Origin: JBGPEQ01 sp050180895
Lineage (GTDB): Bacteria; Pseudomonadota; Alphaproteobacteria; Dongiales; Dongiaceae
Direction of reading: 5' to 3'
Assembly: GCA_050180895.1 (NCBI GenBank)
Contig: JBFXDS010000001.1
Location: 124,001 to 188,000, forward strand
DNA: 64,000 nucleotides
The notes under the pieces were generated by a model. The model had not been told where the DNA came from. It worked only from the letters and a program-made list of their open reading frames with translations, and ran no database searches. This document shows positions 28,417-36,251 of the stretch, piece by piece (the first letter of the stretch is position 1; each line of letters starts with the position of its first letter). Both the position numbers and the translations under genes were made by a program.

Positions 28417-29613
28417 TCAGCTCTTGTCCGCGCGCACCAACGCTGCCGCTTTCGGATCGTATCTGTAGCCGGTGATCGTTCCGTCCCTGATCTTCTCGAT
28501 GGCTTCATCGACCACGAAAAGAGGCACGAGGAACCATTCCCGCGGGATGACCGGCAGGCCGAAGCGGTCCTTGATTTCGATGTCGAGGCGAGCCGCGCCG
28601 AAGATTCGGTGGATCAGGTTCTCAAGTCTGGTCCGGTTGATGTTGTACAGCTCGTAGGTCGCGACGATCTCAGCATCGGCCATGAGGAAGGTGGGATCGA
28701 GCCGGGCATTGGCAAGGCGCCGCGCCACATCGCCGCCGGTCACGCCGATCTTGTGCAGCACGTCGCGATGCGCCGCGACGGCCGGATGCTCGGATTTGCT
28801 CCGCAGCACATAGACGATGCCGCTGGCCTCGTCCCCCTCCTCGTTCTGATCGGCGAACAGCGGGCCTGCCGAGGGCTCGACGATCCGCCGGCCGGCCGGA
28901 TCCTGTTGCAGCGCCTTCTGAAGGGACCGCATGAGCATGTTGCTTTCGGTCCCGTTGTCGAAAATCACGCGCAGCCGGGCGTCGATGTTACCGTGCTCGT
29001 TGGTGAACGGCTCCTCCATGGCCGCGACAAAGGCTTTCTGGCCGCCCAGTATGTAAAACCGCCCCGGCGCGATCTCGGACTTGCGCTCAAACCTCCGGGT
29101 CTGGCGCAGGCCCGCGCTGAGTTCCTTCTGCACTTCCTCGAACAGCGGTTTGAACTGGTCGAAATCCTCGCATTTCTGGCGATTGGCGATCTCTTCGGCC
29201 GCGCGCTTCTCCGCAGCCGACCGGACGTGGCGGAGTTCCGTGATGTCGGCCGGCCCGGTGGCATCCACCCCCAGCTGCGCCAGAAGCGCGTCGTCGTCGA
29301 GTTCGTCGGGAATGCTGACCGGGGCAGACTCAACGCCTGCCAGGAGCCCTTGATGATCGAAGGGAGCCAGCACGGCACGGCAGTCGGCCAGCTCGCGCAA
29401 ACGGTCGAGGCGTACGGCATAAAGTCGTTCGAAGATTTCGCGATCCTCCCCATGCTGCGGGGCGCGTCCATGCTGCTCGACGAAACGTTGAATCTCCTCG
29501 AATCCGGCGATGATCCGCTCTTCGCGCGGCGTCCGGCTCCCTTCCTTCTTCGTTTCGACCTCGACGCCAAGCTCTGCGAGAAGCGCGTCATCCTCATCGG
29601 TGAACCTAGCCAC
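28417..29613 (-). CDS. GIY-YIG nuclease-domain protein of a defence-like operon
   Basis: This 398-residue protein has a charged N-terminal region (residues 1-250) and a C-terminal GIY-YIG-type nuclease domain of the T5orf172/Mug113 kind. The domain shows GIVYVLRSKS, HKIGVTGGDVARRLANAR (the conserved arginine) and ENLIHRIF (the metal-binding glutamate). It is the last gene of the minus-strand operon and overlaps the helicase stop by eight bases. Within the operon it is the most likely DNA-cutting subunit, because the methyltransferase has no obvious nuclease motif. Its stop lies 18 bases from the uvrB stop. Confidence 0.8.
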   Translation of the reverse strand: MARFTDEDDALLAELGVEVETKKEGSRTPREERIIAGFEEIQRFVEQHGRAPQHGEDREIFERLYAVRLDRLRELADCRAVLAPFDHQGLLAGVESAPVSIPDELDDDALLAQLGVDATGPADITELRHVRSAAEKRAAEEIANRQKCEDFDQFKPLFEEVQKELSAGLRQTRRFERKSEIAPGRFYILGGQKAFVAAMEEPFTNEHGNIDARLRVIFDNGTESNMLMRSLQKALQQDPAGRRIVEPSAGPLFADQNEEGDEASGIVYVLRSKSEHPAVAAHRDVLHKIGVTGGDVARRLANARLDPTFLMADAEIVATYELYNINRTRLENLIHRIFGAARLDIEIKDRFGLPVIPREWFLVPLFVVDEAIEKIRDGTITGYRYDPKAAALVRADKS

Positions 29614-31819
29614 GCGCGGCCTCCGCCTTCATGCGGGCCAGGAAGGCGACGCCCTCCGCCATGCGCTTCTCCCAGGCGTCGGGCGATGTGATCGAGGGCA
29701 GCCGGCTGCGTTCCTGCTTGAACTTCAAGGCTCGCTTGGCAAGCTCGCGCGCCTCTTCGATCGTCAGGCTGACGCGCTTGCCAGCGATGACGGCCGCGAC
29801 CTGCTTCAGGCTTTCCTCGCTCATGGTCTTGGCGAGGATGGCATAGGCTTCGCCGAAGGGGTTGATCCGGTCGATCAGGTCGATGTCCAGTTCGCGCACG
29901 TCCATAGCGAATTTACGGACGCCCTCGATGAACGCGGTGTTCGGGCTCTTTTCGCCATCGCCCTCGGCTCCGCTGCCGAGTGCGATCTGCTTTGCCTGCT
30001 GCGTCAGGTTGAGGGCGGCGATGGCATGCTGACGCACAGCTTCCTGATCCTCCTCGCTGAGCTCGGGATACTTGTCCTTGACGATCTTGCCCATGCGAAT
30101 TTGCGTCAGCTCCTCGGGCACTAGCTCCTCGTCAAACAGCCCGCGCTCCATAGCGGTGTTATCTTGAACGAAGGCTGCGATCACCTCGTTCAAATCCTCC
30201 CGACAGATGCGCGCCGCTTGTTCGCTCTTGGGTTCGACGAGACCTTTGATCTCGATCTGGAACTGTCCGCTCTCCCCATTGAAACCGACATTGCACTTGT
30301 TGGAGTCATAGCCGCCTTCGCCATAATCAAAGCTGGGCGTCGGTCCGTTAGCCGGGTTCTTCGGCTTGAACTCGAAGCGCGGGGCAAGGACTTGCTCCAT
30401 GAGGAGACTTGCAGCGATGGCTTTCAGCGTGTCGTTCACCGCCTCGGTGACGGCTTCCTCTGAGGCGTCGGGTTCGGCGATAAGGTTAGTGAAGCGAGCG
30501 CGAGTCTTGCCCGGCGCATCGCGAGTTGCACGGCCAATGATCTGCACGATCTCGGTCAGACTGGATCGGTAGCCGACCGTCAGCGCGTGCTCGCACCAGA
30601 CCCAGTCGAAACCTTCCTTCGCCATGCCAAGGGCAATGATTATGTCCACGTAGTCGCGATTGCTCTTTTGCGCCGAGTCTTTCAGAGCCGCTACAACACG
30701 GTTGCGCTTCGAAGAATCGTCATCGACTAGATCGGCAATCCGAAGAATCCGGCCCCCAGTTGTCTTGACCAACTGGAACCCCGTCGTAGCGTCGATACCT
30801 TGCCATTCACCCAATTCCCCTATGATGTCCTCAACCTCCCTAATCTTGTCCTTCGTACTCTCGCGCGCATTGACATTCGGGATATGCACGATCGTCTTCT
30901 CGACGGGGTCAAGTACTCTCAGGATGTCGTCTACATAGGAACCCGCATAGAAGAAATAACCGATGTCGAGCTGTTTTAGATATTCGTAGCCGTTCAGCTG
31001 CTCATAGTAAGTGTAGGTAACGGTATCGAACTTCGCCTCGTCCTGCGGTGCCAGAACCGGCACGGCGTCGCCCCGAAAGTAAGAGCCAGTCATGGCAACG
31101 ATATGCACCCGATCGCGGGTAATGAGTTGGCCGAGATGCTGGCCGAGTTTGCTGTCGGGATCGGCCGAGACGTGATGGAACTCGTCCACGGCGATGAGTC
31201 GGTCGTCGAACTTCTCCACGCCGAATTTGTCCATCGCGAAGCGGAAGGTTGCATGGGTGCAAACTAGAATCTTGTCGCCGCTCTCGAGAAAAGCGGCGAC
31301 GGAACTGACCTTGCCCCCATTATCCATTCCGGGCGCGTCGCAGAGGTTCCACTTGGGCGCTACGGTCCAGTCGGCCCAAAAGCCGAACTTGGTCAGGAGC
31401 TCGTCGTGGAAGCTCGCGCCAATGGATTTCTCCGGCACGACGATGATCGCTTGCTTGAGGCCCTGATTGTGGAGCTTATCGAGGGCGATGAACATGAGCG
31501 CCCGGCTCTTGCCCGAGGCCGGAGGCGATTTTATCAATAGGTATTGTTCGCCGCGCCTTTCGTAGGCCCGCTCCTGCATCGGCCGCATGCCAAGCGCGTT
31601 GACTCTAGTCGAGCTGCCGGTGCGGGCATAAGAGACCGAGACGGAGGGCGCCATGTACGAGCCGTTCCAGCGGCGGAGCTGGGTGCCATGCTCAATCTCT
31701 GGCAAAATTAACTTTGCGGTCTGGAAGAAGGTTGCCGATACCTCCGGAATATCGGAAGTGTCGATCTTGTCGTCCGGGATTGCGTCGATCTCAGCTACGC
31801 GCTTTTTTGAGATAGGCAT
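29606..31819 (-). CDS. SF2 helicase with an N-terminal BrnA-like antitoxin segment
   Basis: This 737-residue protein starts at ATG 31819. Residues 1-41 read like the N-terminal half of BrnA antitoxins (KKRVAEIDAIPDDKIDTSD, then IPEV and FFQTAKLILPE). The ribbon-helix-helix DNA-binding half of BrnA is missing. The chain instead continues, without a stop, into an SF2 helicase: Walker A PPASGKS (residues 99-105), DEFH box (212-215), motif III TGS (244-246) and motif VI QIIGRATR (426-433). The C-terminal 250 residues have no motif I know. The gene overlaps the brnT-like gene by 29 bases, the usual brnT-brnA arrangement. The helicase probably moves along or remodels DNA for the restriction step and may hold BrnT inactive. 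Confidence 0.8.
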   Translation of the reverse strand: MPISKKRVAEIDAIPDDKIDTSDIPEVSATFFQTAKLILPEIEHGTQLRRWNGSYMAPSVSVSYARTGSSTRVNALGMRPMQERAYERRGEQYLLIKSPPASGKSRALMFIALDKLHNQGLKQAIIVVPEKSIGASFHDELLTKFGFWADWTVAPKWNLCDAPGMDNGGKVSSVAAFLESGDKILVCTHATFRFAMDKFGVEKFDDRLIAVDEFHHVSADPDSKLGQHLGQLITRDRVHIVAMTGSYFRGDAVPVLAPQDEAKFDTVTYTYYEQLNGYEYLKQLDIGYFFYAGSYVDDILRVLDPVEKTIVHIPNVNARESTKDKIREVEDIIGELGEWQGIDATTGFQLVKTTGGRILRIADLVDDDSSKRNRVVAALKDSAQKSNRDYVDIIIALGMAKEGFDWVWCEHALTVGYRSSLTEIVQIIGRATRDAPGKTRARFTNLIAEPDASEEAVTEAVNDTLKAIAASLLMEQVLAPRFEFKPKNPANGPTPSFDYGEGGYDSNKCNVGFNGESGQFQIEIKGLVEPKSEQAARICREDLNEVIAAFVQDNTAMERGLFDEELVPEELTQIRMGKIVKDKYPELSEEDQEAVRQHAIAALNLTQQAKQIALGSGAEGDGEKSPNTAFIEGVRKFAMDVRELDIDLIDRINPFGEAYAILAKTMSEESLKQVAAVIAGKRVSLTIEEARELAKRALKFKQERSRLPSITSPDAWEKRMAEGVAFLARMKAEAARG

Positions 31820-32078
31820 CGAACTCTCTCCTTTCGCCGTTGGTGGCTTTCCGCGCGCTGATAATGCGTATCTTTCCATTCCTCTCAGTGTGTACAACAC
31901 ACGCAACTGTTGTTCCGCCAATTAACCCAAAACTAATCTCACGCACCTCTGAATGGTGTGCTTCATCTTGACCGGTAACGATTGGGCCATCCCAGATCGT
32001 CGCGGCCTCCTCAAAGCTGATACCGTGCTTGGAGCGGTTCATTGTATTTTTTGCGTTATCCCACTCAAACTCAATCAT
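31791..32078 (-). CDS. brnT: BrnT-family ribonuclease toxin
   Basis: This 95-residue protein shows the BrnT pattern: FEWDNAKNTMNRSKHGISFEEA at the N-terminus and RIISARKATNGERREFDAYL at the C-terminus. BrnT toxins are small RelE-fold ribonucleases that inhibit growth until bound by BrnA. Here no separate BrnA gene follows; the antitoxin-like segment is the N-terminus of the helicase, whose ATG lies 29 bases inside the brnT end. The gene begins 39 bases after the methyltransferase stop and so is in the middle of the defence-like operon. Base composition is AT-richer than the chromosome average here. Confidence 0.88.
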   Translation of the reverse strand: MIEFEWDNAKNTMNRSKHGISFEEAATIWDGPIVTGQDEAHHSEVREISFGLIGGTTVACVVHTERNGKIRIISARKATNGERREFDAYLKKARS

Positions 32079-32117
32079 TAGACGCCTATTTTTATATGCG
32101 CTTGGGAAAGGCCGTTA

Positions 32118-34874
32118 TCAAGTTTTGCCAACTCCGGCGGCGGTCATCTTAGTGTAAAGCTCGAACAGTTTCTCCAGTCGCTCAGTATCGTTCCGGAAGC
32201 GGCGACCGATATAGATGCGCTCAAGCACCTCGTCATTGCGCTCATGCGCCTCGCACAGATCGGCGGGCATGGTATCCGGATCATAAAGATCGGCGATCGT
32301 TGCCGGAAAATGCGCTTCTCGCGCCAGTAGGATGTCCTCAGCGCAGCGGGTCAGGTTGGCTTTGTTCTTCTCCGTGAGTATGGGAACGGGAAACGTGTTC
32401 CAGCCGAGAGTGTTGGAATAAGAGAAGCGCATCTCTAGACGGACGCAAACAGTAGCAATCCATACCCAATGAAGGCGCGAGGCGATTAACGCCATGTTCC
32501 AAAGCGGCGCATCAAAGAGGGCAAAGCATTTATTTGATATAATAGTTCCTCGTGGGAGCAATCCGCACGGAAGATACTCTCTGTTCTCCGAACTTATCGC
32601 CGCTACTGCTATAACGATTTCGCTACCTGATTGGCGTCGTTCATCAAATCGGTGAGGCCATTCTGCACCTCGCTGAGTTGCGATCTTGGGACTGCCTAGT
32701 CTCATTGCGCGAACGCCCTGCAAGCATGGGCCGATTGTGGGATGCGCGTGTGCGTCCTGCGCATCTTTGTCTTCGATCCAGATGCAGAATCGCTGTCTTC
32801 CCCCGATAAACTCATCAGAGCCATATATTGGCCGTATATACTTGTTTTGTTCGTTTCGATCCAATCTAAGAGCCGACAGGTCATTTCTTGAAAGCAACAA
32901 GTTGCCACCATCCACCGGCTTGCTGCCGAAAGTCATTTCTGAAACGGCGGTGAGAGGCTTAGCCGCCTTACCGACAATTATCTCCGGGCCAGCGACCAAA
33001 TAGGCGTTTATATGCTCGGTTTCCTTGACAACGACACTTCCGTCTTCGGCAACTGAAAACAGCTGCCGCATCTTACCTGGATGATCTGAGATACCGACGA
33101 CCACTACAGTGACGCCGGCTTTGTGACTGGCCAAGTTCGACCATTTGAAGCTCGTGTGAGCGAAGGCGATCTCGTGCCCCATCTCAAAAATCAAAGGCCA
33201 GAGGATCGGCACCTGTTGGCCCTGACAGATGGAATTGGTGGCCACAAAGGCTGCTGCTGCATTGGTCCGCGTGCCATAGTCAGCCGCCTTCATAAACCAA
33301 CCTGCAACATAATCGAGCGATTTCCAACTTTTAGTATGTCCCCCGAAAATAGCCTGTAACTCTGATTTCTGTTCTTCAGATTGCCAAGTAGAGCCAAGAT
33401 AAGGAGGGTTGCCACAGATGTAGGTTTCACCTCCTTCATTCTCGAAGTCGATCTGTGCCCGATCTAATGGCGTGTTCAGCAGATCGTCAGCGTTCAGCTT
33501 CGCCCCCGTTCCTGTGGGCGGACAGATGCTAAGCCAATCCAGCCGTAGGGCGTTACCGCGAGTGATCCAGTTCTGCGCGTCGAGTGGCAGGAACTCTGCC
33601 AGCGCGAGTTTCTGTCCGCGATAAAGCACATCGCATTGAAATTCCGCAATAATGAGAGCGAGGCGTGCGATCTCAGCAGGGAAGTCGCGCAGCTCGATGC
33701 CACGGAAGTTAGTAAGGGGAATTTCCGAGGCTCGATCCGCTTCGCCGCGCCGCTTATTGATCTCGGCCTCGATCGACCGCATTTCCTTGTACGCGATGAC
33801 AAGGAAATTGCCGCTGCCACAGGCCGGGTCGAAAACCCTGATCTTCGACATCCGCTTGCGAAGATTGAGTAACGTGCGCGGGTTGTCGCCTGCTTCTTCG
33901 AGCCGCGCCCATAGATCGTCGAGGAAGAGCGGATTGAGCACCTTCAGGATGTTAGGCACGCTAGTGTAGTGCATCCCGAGCGCGCCCCGCTCCTCATCCT
34001 CTGCGACCGCCTGGATCATCGAGCCGAAGATGTCGGGGTTGATCTTCGTCCAATCGAGGTTGCCGATGTGAAGAAGATAGGAACGGGCGATGCGGCTGAA
34101 ACGCGGCACGCCCATGTGGCCGGAAAAAAGCCCGCCGTTCACATAAGGAAAGACATCGGCCCAGCGAGGCAGCTTTGCGCCAGCGCGATCTGCGATCTTC
34201 GTATTCATAGCCCGGAACAGCGTGCCGATGACCTCATGGGTGTTGGACGAGTCCCGCGCACTCATCTGCTCGATCGTGGCCGTGAAAAGGCCGGTCCCGT
34301 TGAAGATGTCGGTGTCCTCGGCGAAGAAGCAGAAGATCAGCCGCGCCATGAAATGGTTCATGTCAGGGCGGCGCTCAGCCGTGCCCCAATGGGGATTGTC
34401 CTTCAGCAGCTCGACATAGAGCCGGTTCAGGCGGCTCGTGGCCCGGATGTCGAAGGAACTATCGCGGACCTGTTTGACGGTCGTGATGCCAGCGAGCGGC
34501 AGGAAGAAACCGAAATGATCCGGAAAGTCGGCATAGGCGCAGGCGACCGTCTCGCCGCTCGTCAAGTCCTCGGCCTCGAACGTGTCTCCATCGGTCGCCA
34601 AAACAAACTTCGCTTTTGCCCTACTCGTTGCCGAGCTGGCCTTGAGTTCAGCGAGAGTCTTCGTAACCTCGCCGGCGGCGGCCACGGCAATATGGATGTT
34701 GTTGGTCTGGAGGACGCCGCCCAGGTCGGACTTGTTCGATTCACCCTTGCGCAGGCGCTTGAGGGTCGTTTCCTTGTTCCCAAAAGCTTGAAGGAAGGCG
34801 AAGGGGAACTCGGCGGGGTCGAACGCCTGCCCGGCGAGAGCCGAGATAGCCTCTTCTATCTCAACGGCGTTCAT
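32118..34874 (-). CDS. MmeI-like class I DNA adenine methyltransferase
   Basis: This 918-residue protein is a gamma-type N6-adenine DNA methyltransferase of the MmeI/type IIG sort. Motif I is FDPACGSGNF (residues 348-357) and the catalytic NPPY is at 489-492 (CGNPPYLGS). The family segment DIFGSMIQAV and a C-terminal target-recognition region with RPIYGSDEFIGG are present. The N-terminal 130 residues do not show the D-(E/D)xK nuclease motif expected in a true type IIG enzyme, so cutting is probably done by another subunit. It is the first gene of the operon. The gene is clearly less GC-rich than its neighbours, indicating horizontal origin. Confidence 0.9.
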   Translation of the reverse strand: MNAVEIEEAISALAGQAFDPAEFPFAFLQAFGNKETTLKRLRKGESNKSDLGGVLQTNNIHIAVAAAGEVTKTLAELKASSATSRAKAKFVLATDGDTFEAEDLTSGETVACAYADFPDHFGFFLPLAGITTVKQVRDSSFDIRATSRLNRLYVELLKDNPHWGTAERRPDMNHFMARLIFCFFAEDTDIFNGTGLFTATIEQMSARDSSNTHEVIGTLFRAMNTKIADRAGAKLPRWADVFPYVNGGLFSGHMGVPRFSRIARSYLLHIGNLDWTKINPDIFGSMIQAVAEDEERGALGMHYTSVPNILKVLNPLFLDDLWARLEEAGDNPRTLLNLRKRMSKIRVFDPACGSGNFLVIAYKEMRSIEAEINKRRGEADRASEIPLTNFRGIELRDFPAEIARLALIIAEFQCDVLYRGQKLALAEFLPLDAQNWITRGNALRLDWLSICPPTGTGAKLNADDLLNTPLDRAQIDFENEGGETYICGNPPYLGSTWQSEEQKSELQAIFGGHTKSWKSLDYVAGWFMKAADYGTRTNAAAAFVATNSICQGQQVPILWPLIFEMGHEIAFAHTSFKWSNLASHKAGVTVVVVGISDHPGKMRQLFSVAEDGSVVVKETEHINAYLVAGPEIIVGKAAKPLTAVSEMTFGSKPVDGGNLLLSRNDLSALRLDRNEQNKYIRPIYGSDEFIGGRQRFCIWIEDKDAQDAHAHPTIGPCLQGVRAMRLGSPKIATQRGAEWPHRFDERRQSGSEIVIAVAAISSENREYLPCGLLPRGTIISNKCFALFDAPLWNMALIASRLHWVWIATVCVRLEMRFSYSNTLGWNTFPVPILTEKNKANLTRCAEDILLAREAHFPATIADLYDPDTMPADLCEAHERNDEVLERIYIGRRFRNDTERLEKLFELYTKMTAAGVGKT

Positions 34875-34922
34875 GCAGCCCTTACCCCAATGCGCAGGTT
34901 CTGAAAGGTCAGCGCCCGGCCG

Positions 34923-35375
34923 TCAGCCCCGCTGCGACCGCGCGCGCATGTTGCGGACCGCGCGCGCGAGGTCGGCATCGAGGATCGGCTTGGTGAGGAC
35001 GGGCGTGTCGACGTAGCGCGGCTCGATGCCGGCGGGACCGTAGCCGCTCACGAACATGAAGGGAATCTGCCGGGTGGCGAGCACGTCGGCGACCGGATAG
35101 ACGTTCGTGCCGCCGACATTGACGTCGAGAACCGCGCCCGCGAGATCCTCGGATTGCGCCAACCGAAGCGCTTCCGCGACGCTGCCCGCCGGGCCGACGA
35201 CCTCGCAGCCGAGATCGGTCAGCATGTCCTCGACCATGATGGCGATGATCGCCTCGTCCTCGACGAGGAGGATGCGCACCGACTCCCCGGAGGCCGCGCC
35301 GCTGCCGCTTGCCTCGGCCGCCGTCGCGCGCGCCTGCCCGGGGCGGAGCCGCCCGGTCGGCTGCTGTCGTTTCAT
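34923..35375 (-). CDS. Single-domain response regulator
   Basis: This protein of about 150 residues has a receiver domain: VRILLVEDEAIIAIMVEDML supplies the acidic pair, VLDVNVGG the phospho-accepting aspartate, and FVSGYG and LTKP the switch threonine/serine and lysine regions. No output domain is present, so it probably acts in a phosphorelay or by protein contact. The ATG at 35375 is preferred because GGAGG precedes it; starts at 35438 and 35516 are open. The defence operon begins 48 bases after its stop on the same strand, so it may share the transcript. Confidence 0.8.
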   Translation of the reverse strand: MKRQQPTGRLRPGQARATAAEASGSGAASGESVRILLVEDEAIIAIMVEDMLTDLGCEVVGPAGSVAEALRLAQSEDLAGAVLDVNVGGTNVYPVADVLATRQIPFMFVSGYGPAGIEPRYVDTPVLTKPILDADLARAVRNMRARSQRG

Positions 35376-35547
35376 CCCGCCCTCCCGTCCGGCATGCTTG
35401 ACCCTCCGGGCGGGCGGGTCAATAACATCCGTCGACATTGCATCGGTTCGGTTCCCGCGGCAATCGGCGGGCGGCTCGCGAAAACGTGTAAGCCTCGACC
35501 GCGTCGCCGCCGCCATATATCAGGAACGAGACGGACACGGGTGGTCC

Positions 35548-35961
35548 ATGGATACGAAGACCGAGGACAAAGTCGTCAAGAGCGATGCCGAATGGCAGCG
35601 GCAGCTGACCGCCGAACAGTACAAGGTGACCCGCCAGCACGGCACCGAGCGGGCCTTCACCGGCAAATACTGGGACAATCATGCCGAAGGCTCCTACCGT
35701 TGCGTCTGCTGCGGCGCGCCGCTGTTCGAGTCCGCCACGAAGTTCGATTCCGGCACCGGCTGGCCGAGCTTCTACCAGCCCGCCGACAGGAACGCGGTCG
35801 AAACGCAGACGGACCGCAGCCTTCTCATGACCCGGACCGAGGTGCATTGCGCCAAGTGCGCGGCGCATCTGGGCCACGTCTTTCCGGACGGGCCGGAGCC
35901 GACCGGCCTGCGCTATTGCATCAATTCCGCCTCTCTCGACTTCGAGCCGAAGAAATCCTGA
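35548..35961 (+). CDS. msrB: Peptide-methionine (R)-S-oxide reductase
   Basis: This 137-residue enzyme reduces methionine-R-sulfoxide in proteins. Two CxxC pairs (CVCC and CAKC) bind a structural zinc ion, FDSGTGWPSFY is the family signature, and RYCINSASLDF contains the catalytic cysteine C124. The length is complete. The start ATG at 35548 is the one from which the family N-terminus begins; the long open frame upstream is antisense to the response regulator. Confidence 0.95.
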   Translation: MDTKTEDKVVKSDAEWQRQLTAEQYKVTRQHGTERAFTGKYWDNHAEGSYRCVCCGAPLFESATKFDSGTGWPSFYQPADRNAVETQTDRSLLMTRTEVHCAKCAAHLGHVFPDGPEPTGLRYCINSASLDFEPKKS

Positions 35962-35994
35962 CGTCCGCCTCCGGGCTGCACGGCCATCCCGCGT

Positions 35995-36067
35995 CCTTCG
36001 ACAGGCTCAGGATGAGGGACAGTCTTGGCGGCACGACGAAAAGTCCTCATCCTGAGCCTGTCGAAGG
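35995..36067. repeat. Long inverted repeat (TTCGACAGGCTCAGG family REP-like element)
   Basis: Two perfect 23-base arms, at 35995-36017 and 36045-36067, are separated by 27 bases. The core CCTTCGACAGGCTCAGG is a widespread intergenic repeat in alphaproteobacteria. It could form a long hairpin at the end of the msrB transcript. A related half-element lies at 55523-55540. Confidence 0.85.
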
Positions 36068-36161
36068 GCGCACGGACCCGGTCCCAGTCTCCCGTAAAGC
36101 CTGGCGCGAATCGCAAGCATGGCCTCCTTGCGCGATTGGGAGATGTCAGCCCGATAGCCGC

Positions 36162-36182
36162 CTGATATAGTGGCCGTATCAG
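36162..36182. promoter_or_regulatory. Operator-like palindrome upstream of the ABC exporter
   Basis: CTGATA and TATCAG flank nine bases, 70 bp before the ABC exporter ATG. The AT-rich arms stand out in a GC-rich context and could bind a dimeric regulator. No cognate regulator gene is adjacent. Confidence 0.35.
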
Positions 36183-36251
36183 ACATATCCTGACTCCGCC
36201 CGGCCGCGGTGTTCCGCGGCGGTTTGGCGCGCCCTTCGGCGTGGGGAAGAC

